From Hydractinia symbiolongicarpus (taxonomy: Eukaryota > Cnidaria > Hydrozoa > Anthoathecata > Hydractiniidae): a stretch of DNA of 64,000 nucleotides. The notes below the pieces were generated by a model that was not told where the DNA came from, did no database searches, and was given only the letters and a program-made list of their open reading frames with translations. The stretch is taken from positions 25,322,328 through 25,386,327 of the forward strand of contig NC_079876.1 of assembly GCF_029227915.1 (NCBI RefSeq), in the 5' to 3' direction. Position numbers and translations under genes: made by a program. Position 1 is the stretch's first letter; each line of letters opens with the position of its first letter. Shown here one piece after another: positions 35,822 through 46,279 of this stretch.

Positions 35822-35925
35822 GGATGCCATGCTGGTAAATGAATGATTAGAAATATAATTTTGGTCTAGCGATGGCATATTAACACATGTGGAAGATGTT
35901 AATGTGCGTTTTGTGGGACTCGTGC
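35822..35925 (-). promoter_or_regulatory. Gene 4 upstream conserved module with CACATGTG
   Basis: Plus-strand order: ATGCCATGCTGGTAAATGAA, TTTTGGTCTAGCGATGGC, ATATTAACACATGTGGAAGA, AATGTGCGTTTTGTGGGAC. It is mirrored almost unchanged upstream of gene 5 and recognisable upstream of gene 1. CACATGTG is a palindromic E-box (CANNTG) core. Confidence 0.6.
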
Positions 35926-36189
35926 GATAGAGTGTAATTAAACTAACAAAAAAGAAGTAAAATCAGTTTAAAAAACAGAATTGGTTTGTAGAAATATAAG
36001 CTGTTGCCCACAAAGTCAAATATCAGATTATTAGCAACGTAAATGAGTTGTTTTGGAGAATACAAACATCCGTTTCTAACACAACCGTTTCAGCAGCAAC
36101 ACTAGATGTTCTTTAACAGTGCGTTGAATGGAATTGTATGCTGATAATTCAATGTACATGACAATTACTTCAGCGTTCAAGATAGCGTT

Positions 36190-37100
36190 CAGTAAACTTC
36201 TACCAGAAAATAGGAAGTTATAGCGAAAAATTGATCAATTGAAGTCTTTTTTTTAACATTAAGAGTTCAGATTACCTAACCCAACTCCTCTGGGAATTAT
36301 CAAAAATGTGATACGTGAAGTGAATTGATATTCCATTTTTGCTTTTATGAAACGTTAAACTTTAATATGTTCCCAAATCATAGATGAGAAAGACCTGATG
36401 TCATTATTTTAATTTTTTTTACGATGTGTCGGGAAAGATTATTAAATTTAGAAATTAGTTTTTTATCTTTTTTTGTTCCTCTGAAACAAACTTCTTTTTC
36501 CTGCAAACTTAGGAAAATATTTAGAGTTCCTTCTCTTTCATTAAATATCAGAGCAGATTTCATTTTCTAATAAGAGAAGTTAAATAATCTAGTTGATTAA
36601 TGTTTGTGTTTGATCGTATCATTGATTTAAAAATATTTGGGGCTAAATTTCACCTGCATTTCTCACATCCTTATCTTTCCACCGAACTTCCAGCCAGCAA
36701 GAGCACAGTCAGTTATTGACGTCTAGCTTTGTGTGTTTGATCATAGGTTCGTTTAGTTTAGCGTACTTAACATATTGAAGTTCCTGTAGGTTGTGTATTG
36801 TGTTTTTGTGATTATAAAATTGTAATAATGGATTATGCCGAGATTCAACCAACTGCTTCCTCAGTTTATCGTTTGTGAAATTGGTCATTTTGCGTAATAC
36901 AGCTATCTTCCCATAAAGGGTCGGTTTCCTTTAACATAAAAATTGTTGAGCAACTGTTGTACAACAAACAAACAGCTATGACTTTGATGGAAACACATGT
37001 TGCACAACAAAACCGACAAAAAATATGATACTCAACCAACGTTGCAGATATCTCTACAAGAGTTGCTAAAACTACTGACGGACTGTAATAGAAATCTTTA
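36190..37100 (+). repeat. Block B, copy 2 (partial)
   Basis: Contains CCAGAAAATAGGAAGTTATAGC at about 36205, GATGAGAAAGACCTGATGTC at about 36384, TAATAATGGATTATGCCG at about 36823 and GCGTAATACAGCTATCTTCC at about 36892. All are collinear with block B copy 1 (30.48 kb onward) and inverse to 39.1-39.93 kb. Similarity fades beyond about 37.1 kb. Confidence 0.6.
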
Positions 37101-38165
37101 GAAATTTCTCAGGTTTATGTAGCAGGACCAGGCAACAGCTATTATTAGAGAGATTACCCGGGTTAAGCCACCAGTAGCAATAAAAAGTATTGTTATGTAA
37201 TTTTAGCATATCTCAGAGGCAAAAACTTTGACAGGACGTGCTGTATTAACAAATATGTTTTAAGTATTATCTACAAAAAAGGTACAAAAACAACGATTAA
37301 AGTATAGGACAGGTTCACGCTTGCTGATTACTCAAATATTCACGGTGTCTGTGTTACCTGGTTCTAATAGGGGTAATCAAATTTGTTAACAGGATCAAAA
37401 GACAAGGTAATCCATAATTTTAACCTTCATTGTGGCCAGCTTTTAATCGAAACATTAAGACAATTAACAGTACAACTTAGAATATTTGAAGATAACGCTG
37501 ATAATAAAGTAATGTAATGTGCAAAATCCTGCAAATTTAGACGTCGTAGAATAGAAGAATAGAATTCTTTTGTGTGTAAGAACATAGTAATGCCTCAATG
37601 GAATAAATTTTAGCAAGAATTAAATTTCGCGAATTTTTTTGCATTAGCGGAATGCTTTAATTGCCAATGTGGTCATTCGCGAAAGTATGTTCCATTTTTT
37701 CGGTTTCACTATTCGCGAAATTCATTTTTTCAAAACTAGTTTGGCAACATCTTTGAGAAAAATAACGTCCATCAATCGGAATGCTTTCGCAATGATGTTG
37801 CAAGGACCGGAAATTAACGGAAGTGTTTTGTATAAACATACAACACTCACAATCGAGACCCAAGTTTTGCTATTGTTAAAAAATGGTGTCATTTGAGACA
37901 TATTTTAAAATTTTAACTTCTAATTTATATTATAATATCCGTATAAGTCCGTCTGTCACGCAAAGTGATGACTGCTATAACAAGAGAAAGTAAAGGCAAT
38001 AAATAAAAGACTGGCGAACCCGTCAATTATCCACCTGTAATGGACTAGTTGCTATATATTTTTCTATACAGCTGCTTAAAAGAAAGAGTTTTAATTTAAC
38101 TTGACAATGTGTATACAGGAAAACATATAAATTTTAAGGTCAACATATGACTTTTATTGCTATAC
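37101..38165. other. Centre of the gene 4/5 inverted duplication; no gene
   Basis: Unique-looking spacer. A fragment of the 128-bp repeat tail (CAACAGCTATTATTAGAGAG) lies near 37135. Words like GCGAAATT...TTCGCG near 37625-37730 suggest a small palindromic element. Opposite-strand open frames at 37657-37896 are unsupported. Confidence 0.45.
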
Positions 38166-38169
38166 AATA

Positions 38170-39930
38170 AAGTTGTTGTGTAACATTAAACAATACCATC
38201 TGAAAACCTTGGGGTTTAAAACCTATTACTGTAAGCAGAAATCGGAGATTGTGTGATAATGATACATAGCTTGTAGTGTCGTAATATTAAACATTGATCA
38301 TTTTAATCGTAGTTACAGTAACTATGTCTTAATAATCTCTAAACCAATGTTAGTAGATTTTAATTACTCCTTTTGCGCAATAACATTTTCAGTACATTCT
38401 ATTTTTGTGTGGTCATGATGAGTAAAAAATCAACGTGTTCTCTTCCATAAAATTTTATAGTCAGCTCCTATCATATTTACTCACAATAGCATATTATCAG
38501 CGTGAATCATTTTTCAATGATGCAGCTTAAATGTGAAGCAGACAAACATATTCCAACATTGTTCATTAAGTCTTACTCCAAATGTTTTATTTTTCAACTG
38601 TACTACGGTAAAAATAAAGGTGCCGTGTTTTTCCATAATTTTGCTGCAGGTTACAGTTATGCGATTTGAAGGTTTGACATGTTGGATACACGTCAAACCT
38701 TCAATATTTGAAGTAGTTGCTATAACTCCTCGGTTTAAATACACGGCAGCTGACATATATATCGTTAACGTTTGTGTCGTCTTATGCTAATTACAGTTAC
38801 CAAAAGATGTATTTTGCTAAATTGGACTATCCACCTGCATATATTTTACATTTTATAACAGTATTCGCCAGTAACATAGTCTAATGGTCAACGTGATGCA
38901 TGTAGTTCCTGAAAAATAATTTAACGTGGAGGCAAAATTTAAGGAATTTTAGGTCAGGTTTAAAGTTAAAAAAACAACAAGAAACGCAAAAATTTGTAGA
39001 GATTGTCTATAATGCAGGAAACAGTTAAAGGTCATGTAAGCATCGCCAACGCTTTTTATGACATGACATGGATAATAATATTTGGCTTCAGATTTACCAA
39101 TAACATTATTATATAGATTGAGCCTCAACATTGCCGATTAATTGAAAAAATGTTAGAATGGAATACTGAACGTGAGAAAATCTGATGTAAGTGCTAAGGG
39201 AAGCTGTATTACGAATAGTTTGACTAGTGCTAATCTGAAAAAGCAGTGACTTGAATCTTTGAGATAATCCATTATTACAACTGCATAATCTCAATGACAT
39301 AATTGCAATAAAGAAAGCTGTTAAATACACTAAAAAAAATATCTACCTATGACTTAACATACACACGACTAGACTTTGGTCACTGGCTGCGCACTGCTGG
39401 CTGAAAGTGCGGTGCAAAGATAATAACAAGAAATAAAGAAGAAATTTAGACCTAAATAATTAACTAAACTAAACTAAAAACAAGACTAAAATAATTCTTT
39501 AATTATTAATACGATCAACAATTAGATTATTAAACGTCTCTCATTTTTAATTACAACTTTGTGATTGTGCAGAATCAAGATTTAATAAATCAATACTATA
39601 AATCATAACAAATTAAAATAATGACACCATGTATTTCTCATCTACAATTCGGGAACAAATCAAGAGAAAAGGTTTATTGTTAAATAAAAGCAAAAATCTA
39701 AATCTAATTCAGCCCATCTATCACATTCTTGCTAATTCCTAGGGGATAGGATTTGAGAATAACTCCACAACTTATCCTGAACCCTTAATATGCGAAAAAG
39801 ACTTCGTAGATCCCGCTATAAGGCTTTATTATCTGATAATATAATGTTGCTTCTGTAAAAATTGTGGGAGGAACAAACGTGTGTGTTCTTAAAAACAATT
39901 CATTTACGTTGCTCATAAAGTAATACTTGA
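38170..39930 (-). repeat. Block B, copy 3 (inverted)
   Basis: Reverse complement of block B copy 1. Landmarks are TTACTCCTTTTGCGCAATAA (about 38365), AATGGTCAACGTGATGCATG (about 38883), CATCGCCAACGCTTTT (about 39040), ATAATCCATTATTACAA (about 39264) and ATTCCTAGGGGATAGGATTT (about 39736). It also holds an unrelated 13-bp-arm hairpin at 38666-38704. The left arm of the 32.1-kb palindrome is absent here. Confidence 0.65.
38666..38704. repeat. Hairpin, 13-bp perfect arms
   Basis: TTGAAGGTTTGAC and GTCAAACCTTCAA flank a 13-nt loop. It lies within block B copy 3. No RNA gene family recognised. Confidence 0.8.
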
Positions 39931-40021
39931 CTTTGTGGGGAACATCTTAAATTTTAAAGAACTAGTACTGATGTGTTTAATGATTTCGGCTTGATATTGT
40001 TAGTTTAATAAAACTCCATGA

Positions 40022-40127
40022 CACGAGTTCCACAAAACGCACATTACCATTTTCCACATGGGTTAATATGCTATCGCTAGACCAAAATTATATTTCTAAT
40101 CATTCATTTACCAGCATGGCGTCTACT
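40022..40127 (+). promoter_or_regulatory. Gene 5 upstream conserved module
   Basis: Mirror image of the gene 4 module: GTTCCACAAAACGCACATTA, TTTTCCACATGGGTTAATAT, GCTATCGCTAGACCAAAATT, TCATTTACCAGCATGGC. The palindromic CACATGTG of gene 4 is reduced here to CACATG. Confidence 0.6.
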
Positions 40128-40135
40128 CAAAAAAG

Positions 40136-40222
40136 TATAAAAGACGAATGAAAATGTTGAAAATCAGTTCCACTTTAAAAAAGCTTTAAACGTACTGCTT
40201 TCAGAGTAGAAAACACACACAG
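40136..40222 (+). promoter_or_regulatory. Gene 5 TATA box and leader exon
   Basis: TATAAAAG is at 40136-40143, then TTGAAAATCAGTTCCAC, TTTAAAAAAGCTTTAAACG and TACTGCTTTCAGAGTAG, and an ACACAG|GTTAGC donor at 40222/40223. The acceptor GTTTAG ends at 40334. TATA start to donor is 87 bp because of an extra ACAC. Confidence 0.72.
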
Positions 40223-40341
40223 GTTAGCAAGTTTGTAATATATCAGTTTCTGTATACTTTTCTCTATCTTCTCTATAGCAACGTGCATTTGTACTCTTAT
40301 TTTTAAATAAATTCAATTGAGTTATTTTGTTTAGGATCAAG

Positions 40342-41392
40342 ATGAAGATTTGCATCCTTCTTGCTTGCTTTCTCGTTGGAACATTTGCAGGTAAAGACAA
40401 GTTGTTTCATATCAAAGTACAGCTTATTTAATAAATTTAAGTTTAACTTACATGTTTGATTAAGGCACAATAATAGCCCTTTTATTAGTGAGGTTGATTT
40501 TGTTTTAGCATTTATTATTGTTATTGGGCAATAGGCGTTAGCCAGTTAAGAAGTCATGGAAATTTACCAAACACAGCAAGGACTATAAAATTATATTGCA
40601 ATTCGTAGTTTGAGGTTTTCTGCGTGGTTAGAACGTTGGTCGACAAATAAAATACGGCTGTTGTTAAAAAGATTTTTTAAATAACAAAATCTCATATTAA
40701 AGCTAAACATTTATACTAAAATTTATTGTGCAGATGAGGAAAGTGATCCAACATACGGATATGGAAGTGGATATGGAAGTGGATACGGACTTGGCAGTTA
40801 TGGAGGACGAGGATATGGAAGCGGCTACGGATATGGAGGCGTAACCGGCGGACATGGCGGATATGGATATGGACACAAAGCATATGGTGACCCAACATAC
40901 AGTTACGGAAGCGGATATGGAAGTGGTTATGGAAGTGGATATGGAAGTGGATACGGACTTGGTGGTTCTGGAGGACGAGGATATGGAAGCGGTTACGGAT
41001 ATGGAGGCGTAACAGGGGGGCATGGTGGGTATGGATATGGACACAAAGCATATGGTGACCCATCATACGGTTATGGAAGCGGATATGGAAGTGGATATGG
41101 AAGCGGATATGGAAGTGGATACGGACTTGGTGGTTCTGGAGGACGAGGATATGGAAGCGGTTACGGATATGGAGGCGTAACAGGTGGACATGGTGGTTAT
41201 GGATATGGACACAAAGCATATGGTGACCCATCATACGGTTACGGAAGTGGTTATGGAAGTGGTTATGGAAGTGGATATACACTTGGTGGTCATGGAGGAC
41301 GAGGATATGGAAGCGGATACGGTTATGGTGGTGCTCGTGGCAGTTATGGTGGATATGGCTACGGACATAAGGCATATGGAGATGAAGAATAA
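40342..41392 (+). CDS. Gene 5: secreted Gly/Tyr-rich KAYGDP-repeat protein
   Basis: Coding exons 40342-40390 and 40734-41392 are joined over a 343-bp phase-1 intron (GTAAAG...TGTGCAG), the longest in the family. They give 235 residues, the shortest member. The signal peptide is [16 protein letters not shown] and the mature start is [13 protein letters not shown]. Three modules end in HKAYGDP and the chain ends HKAYGDEE. Filler matches genes 1 and 4 but has His and Ser substitutions ([21 protein letters not shown]). The frame is open throughout and the large exon contains no Met codon in frame, so a start-to-stop search misses it. The intron carries a piece of the 128-bp repeat tail (AATACGGCTGTTGTTAAA, about 40651). 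AATAAA overlaps the TAA stop. Function inferred as for the paralogues. Long minus-strand frames here are shadows. Confidence 0.85.
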
Positions 41393-41399
41393 ATAAAAT

Positions 41400-42030
41400 T
41401 GTATACTTTTATAAATATTAATAGATTGGAGCTTGAATAAATGAAAACAGAATTTACCCAAAGGTTTTCGCTGAAAGTTTATGCTGTTGTTCATTGAAAA
41501 AATTGCTATTTATAGTAACATTTTCACCAAACAGTTGCGGCAGCAGTAGCTATCTCTTGTCGTGACAAATTGTGCAACGCTTTCTTTACTTGAAAACTTG
41601 TTGGAAAAGATGTAATGAATTTCCGATTGTTTCTTTGAGCAATTTTTTGTAACAAGATAGCCGGAATTATTACTATTACATATAAATAACCAGCTTTCTT
41701 TTGAGTTAACTTTTTTGGTAACTTGAGGTATGTAACCAAAAGATTGAACAAGGAATGTTGTTTTATAACTATACATTGTTCAGCTGTAAGCGCGATGTTT
41801 TAGCAATGCAAAATATGTCTTAATCAGTTAATGATCCAAGTACGTTATTTCAAAAAACAATAAATTTCGAAATATGACCGTTTGTTACTGGTGCAACTGT
41901 AATTCACATTTACAGTGTTAAGGTTTAAGATCTTCTTTATATTGTTTTCTTTTGGGGAGTGCTTGTCAAAAACCTGCAGAAACATTTACGCAGCGTTTGT
42001 TTGTGCATCTTTGTTAAGTGGAGTGTTGAG
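41400..42030 (+). repeat. 3' flank of gene 5, right arm of inverted duplication
   Basis: GGAGCTTGAATAAATGAAAA, GTTTTCGCTGAAAGTTTATG and GCTATTTATAGTAACAT mirror the 3' flank of gene 4 (34.66-34.76 kb). GTGCTTGTCAAAAACCTGCA near 41960 mirrors 34.23-34.26 kb. Open frames here, including 41915-42169 (84 codons), are not conserved between arms. Confidence 0.6.
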
Positions 42031-43185
42031 TCGCATTGTGTTACAGTACCTATTGCGTCTTGGTTTTGTGTTTTCGCTTTTACAAACAATATGTGCGTCA
42101 TTACCGCTCAGTTTGAGTGATTTCTCGTTGCATGTTTTATGCCTCGTTAAAGATTGTTTCGTTGAATGAATTTTGAGTATATATCTGATATAGGGAGAAG
42201 AAGCTGCTTCATAATACTGAGTGGACGACTTGATTTTTTATTTATGTACCGGTTAATTTCGTTTGATTTTTTGTAAGTTTTTGGTGTCCATATGCAAATC
42301 TCCACCGTCTTAATAGTGCTTACGAATTACCCAATTGTAAGATGTAGAGGAATTACCTGGAGCTTCTGATAGGCCAAATCTACTTCCACAGGTAGTTGCA
42401 TCAGAGGTAACATAACAAGCTTCAGTCCTGCGCAGAGTAGATGTTCATGAACAAGGTATCCACTTTAAGTACCTTTATCTAGAAATAACAATTTTATTCC
42501 CTCCCCTTTTTAAATGTGAGTTCTGGAATTTAATAGCTCCACAATGTCCGCATTGAGGAGCTATTAAATTCCAAAACGAGAAATATTTTAAATGTTGTCA
42601 TGCGGGAAAGGCTCTTCTTGCCTTGTTGGAATTCACTGCTGAAAGTCCCAGCGAAACACTTTCGTTATTATAAGGCGTACAATAATGCATTTACTTTTGT
42701 TTATTTGTCATAAAATCTTCCAATACGATGTCAAGAACCTCCCAGTTGGGGGATATGTGGTTAGTTATTCCACAGGTACGTGGTGTTCCACAGGTACAGG
42801 TGCTTTATTACCCGTTCGAAATAAAGTGCCTAATTATAATAAATTGTATATTACAATGGGTTCTAATGCATTAAATATGCACATCGAGAATCGAACACAC
42901 ACTGATTTTAAATAAGAAACACTGCAAATGATTTAAAATGTTCTCGTGAATTAAGAATGAGGGATTTTCCGTGTTCTGCAGTTTATAATAAAATAGCTGT
43001 AATGAAATGCAAAGATAGAGCCAGGGCAGCGGTGGAAAACAGAACACCTCCTGTTGTAAGATGGTAATGCGTCAGGGTAATGCTCGTAGAACGTATAATA
43101 AAACTTTACATCAGCAATGAAGTTCAATGATATATTAATTAACACCATGTGGTATGCCACAACACTGCTTTAACGTTTAAGTCGG
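42031..43185. other. No intact gene; hairpin at 42524-42573
   Basis: TGGAATTTAATAGCTCC (42524-42540) and GGAGCTATTAAATTCCA (42557-42573) are perfect 17-bp arms around 16 nt. The 76-codon frame at 42685-42915 has no recognisable domain. It may be upstream debris of the helicase relic that follows. Confidence 0.5.
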
Positions 43186-43189
43186 ATGT

Positions 43190-43425
43190 GTTGCAATGCT
43201 TTTTAGGAATCTGCCTCTAAAGGATGGTTTTTAAAATGGTACAAGGCCAATCGTTTGTATCTTCCGATGTTACTGATTGTTAGATTCTTACTGGCAATTG
43301 CAGTTTCCTTTATAATGTATTATGGATTCACCATAAAGAAGGTTGGTATATATTTGCGTAGACCTTTCTTTAAGCCTGGCCAATTGCATGCTGCTTTTCA
43401 CGTGTACGGTTATTTGATTCAGTAA
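43190..43425 (+). pseudogene. PIF1/Helitron-like helicase C-terminal fragment
   Basis: Two frames match the end of PIF1-like helicases. The first, VAMLFRNLPLKDGF-stop-NGTRPIVCIF, corresponds to the family MLLRNL....GLCNGTRLIV. The next frame reads MYYGFTIKKVGIYLRRPFFK followed by PGQLHAAFHVYGY, corresponding to the family .TINK.QGQT...VGIYL..P.F.HGQLYVA.SRV. The NK.QGQ Walker-type segment is deleted, and stops and frameshifts are present, so it is inactive. A Helitron or a host PIF1 pseudogene are both possible; no Rep/HUH part is visible. Confidence 0.65.
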
Positions 43426-43449
43426 AAGTAAAGATTGTTAATACTTACC

Positions 43450-45105
43450 TGGACCGATTGCTACGTAGAGAAAGAGCGAACAACGACGAAGCATGCTGGA
43501 ACGAGTATAAAGTTCAGCGTAATCGGTGTACCAGTGCTGTGCGGAAAGTCAAAGCATCTTACAATCAAAGAATGCTCAATGATAACCGCCTGAACTCGCG
43601 CAAGTTCTTGAATACTATCAAGTCAATTTTTCCAACCAAGCCCAAAGTATCTTCTCCAAGAACTGATGATGCAAAACACCGCGTAAATTGCTTTGCTGAG
43701 TATTTTTCGACCGTTTTTTCTGTTTTGAAAAAAACAGCTTATCCTCTGATTGACTTTGTATGGCGGTATCCGAAAAAAAAACCCCGACACCATCGGTCAC
43801 AGTATTCTACTCGAAAAATTAATGTTGTATGGAATCAGTGGACCTGAGCTGTCATGGTTTACTGACTACTTGTTCAACAGATCCCAACATGTTGAGCTAA
43901 ATGGTTTACTTTCGAATACCTGCTGTGTTACTGGCGTACAATCTTAGGTCCCCTCCTATTCATCACGTTCTTCAATGATACAAAAGAAAGTATCAGCAAG
44001 TGTGATATCTTTCAGTACGCGGATGACACTGTTCTCTTGTTTGCTGGTAAAGACATTCAAACCACCCTGAACGTGGATATGACAAGTGTGAGTAGATACT
44101 GTGAACAAAATGAACTGTTGCTGAACCTTAAAAAGGGAAGACGGAAGTTATGCTGTTTGGAACTTCCCAACGACTGAAAAGAAACGGAAGGGAACTCAAT
44201 ACCGTTTACAACAACACCCGCATCAACTTCGTTACTGAGTATGTCTATCTTGGTAACCTGCTTGATAACCACCTGTCTTTAACAGCCAACTTCGATCGAG
44301 CCGTCAAGAAAGCATGTGGTCGATTGAGAATCCTGTCCAACGTACAAAAGAGCCTTACCATCGAGGCTGCCACTCTCATCTACAAGATGATGATGTTGCC
44401 GATCATAACCTACAGCTCACTATCAAGACCTGCTTCACCGAAACCCAACGACGGAAGTTCTCTTCGATTGAACGCCGTGCTGAAAGGAGAGTTGGAACAC
44501 CAGTTCAGCCTATCGTAAGAGTTTTGAACAACAAGTCCGTTCTCTGGTTATAAAATGTCTAAACAAAGAGTTATGTCACGAAACCTTTGACAAATACTTT
44601 GAGGTTCAATGACACAAAAAAAGGGACGAGAAATAACGATCTCTGTCTAAAATTGCCAGCATTGAAGCTTGAATTCACAAGATCTGGTGCTAAATTATTT
44701 AATAATTTAGCTTTAACAGAACGAAAATCGCTTCTACAATAATTATTCTGATCTTATTTTAATACTATTCTCTTTCGATTTCTATGTATGCTGAACAGAC
44801 TTTTATCTTATGTTTGTCATAACTTAATTTTTCCCGAGTTTATCTGGAGTTAATTTCCACAATTCACTGTCTTTTTCCATATCTTATTCGTAATGATTTT
44901 TTCAGTATTCTTACCTATTTTACCCTTTAATTTACAATTTCAGTCTTTTCTACCTTTATGCTGTTTCTGTTTTAATTTTTAGCATATAACAGGACAAACA
45001 CTGATAACAGTTTCTTTATATAAAATATTTTGTAAATATGTATTTAGAAACTGAAGTTTTTTATCCTGTATAGATATTTGCGAATAAATAAATAAATAAA
45101 TAAAG
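43450..45105 (+). pseudogene. Broken CR1/L2-like LINE with reverse transcriptase
   Basis: Pieces occur in ORF2 order on the plus strand. First is a Lys/Arg-rich linker after the missing endonuclease (43458 onward, AVRKVKASYNQRMLND). Next are LMLYGISGPELSWFTDYLFN (about 43818), GPLLFITFFND, QYADDTVLLFAGKD with the catalytic YADD (about 44015), and ELLLNLKKG. After a frameshift come MLFGTS and FVTEYVYLGNLLDNHLS, and finally a tail, GTRNNDLCLKLPALKLEFTR and SGAKLFNNL, ending near 44732. The endonuclease and RT fingers are missing. Several frameshifts and an internal deletion near 43.75 kb make it dead. The 3' end has the microsatellite (AATA)n at about 45085-45103, as many CR1/L2-type LINEs do. 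Confidence 0.8.
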
Positions 45106-45560
45106 ATTATGTAGGGAATAGGTGCTACACAAAATACGTTTTTTATCCACAAGTGTTATATCTATAGTAATTACCGAAACTATCAGACAACAAGTTTTTT
45201 GTTTACATCTAGAAAAGTATGTATATATGTTTTTAATTCCGTATACATTACAGCAAGTAATTGTTTACCTTGACAGTGTTTTATGCCGATTTTCAATGAA
45301 AACTAAAACAATAAAGGGAAACTTTATCATTCTGATATTCTATCTGGTAAGAAATTCATTACAAAGTGTACTGGTCGAAACAGGTTTAAATTATGAGTAA
45401 CAAGAAGGACTTGCTTTTACTAATTCAAGAAAGGTGCTTTTTCACGTAATGGGTAAAGGCAATAAACAAAATACTGCTCGAGCAATTATTGCTAAAAAAT
45501 TAGATATTCTTTTTAAAACAATATAATGTGGCGTAAATAATAGGTTCCATTAGCCAAATG
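45106..45560. other. No gene seen
   Basis: Intergenic. The 92-codon frame at 45122-45400 starts at a non-ATG codon and has no recognisable domain. Confidence 0.4.
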
Positions 45561-46275
45561 TTTGGTTGGTGCATTTTGGTCATCGTCCCAAGGATGAGGG
45601 GAGAAAAATGCAATTAGGAGACGTTAAAATTAGAGAGGAAGTTTTCAACAAGATACAGAAAAAAGCACGAAAACTTGAAATAGTGTAAGAGCACTGTGTC
45701 ACAAAAGGTCATTTATTCCGAAAGCATTTGGAAGTGATAGGTGTCAAGTAATAATATTCAAGGACCATGTTTTACATTGCCCTAGTAAAAGGTGTAAAGA
45801 AAGATTCTCCCTTTTTTCTTACAAATTTGTCATAAACATAATTTGAAATATGCCTTAATAAAATCTGGCACTTCCCAAACTAAGTTACCAAAGGGTCTGT
45901 TGGCGAATTCATGAGTAGTTTAAAGAAAGAATTAGAAAGTAACACAGCAGACAAAGTTTAAAATCGTAGCACTCGAATAGCAACTGTTACTAACCAAGAT
46001 ATAAATCCTTTAAAAAAGGTTTAAAGAGTTACAACGTTACAACACGGCTTCAATATCCCCCCAAAAATATATGATGTTATCTCATCTCGCTCTGGTCAAA
46101 GTAACTCAATTTTACAAACAATTCAACAACAGCTTCTACAAAATTGGAGTTTGAAAAACTATTTTTTGAAAGAGCTTCGATAAATAACTGTACATTTGCC
46201 ACAAACTTTGGTCCAGATCTAATTTCTTCGCCTCGCAAGCGACGAAGTGTAATTTTAGAAGATAATAGTCAATAA
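45560..46275 (+). pseudogene. Possible eroded coding sequence, unidentified
   Basis: Plus-strand frames broken by stops read like old protein: GHRPKDEGRKMQLGDVKIRE and VFNKIQKKARKLEIV (about 45575-45690), KGSVGEFMSSLKKELESNTA (about 45893), then TLQHGFNIPPKIYDVISSRS (about 46035) and ILQTIQQQLLQNWSLKN, and FGPDLISSPRKRRSVILEDN near 46210-46270. I do not recognise the family. Its position after a LINE suggests transposon origin, but a host pseudogene is possible. Confidence 0.35.
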
Positions 46276-46279
46276 GAAA

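Larger units (their letters stand above)
34140..37100 (-). repeat. Left arm of the gene 4/5 inverted duplication
   Basis: The reverse complement of this interval matches 38950-42030 in patches: 3' flank (34200-34330 with 41885-42010), gene body, promoter and upstream module (35640-35925 with 40020-40335), and the block B copy (36190-37000 with 39050-39930). The implied symmetry centre is near 38.0 kb. Divergence is greater than for genes 2 and 3. Confidence 0.65.
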
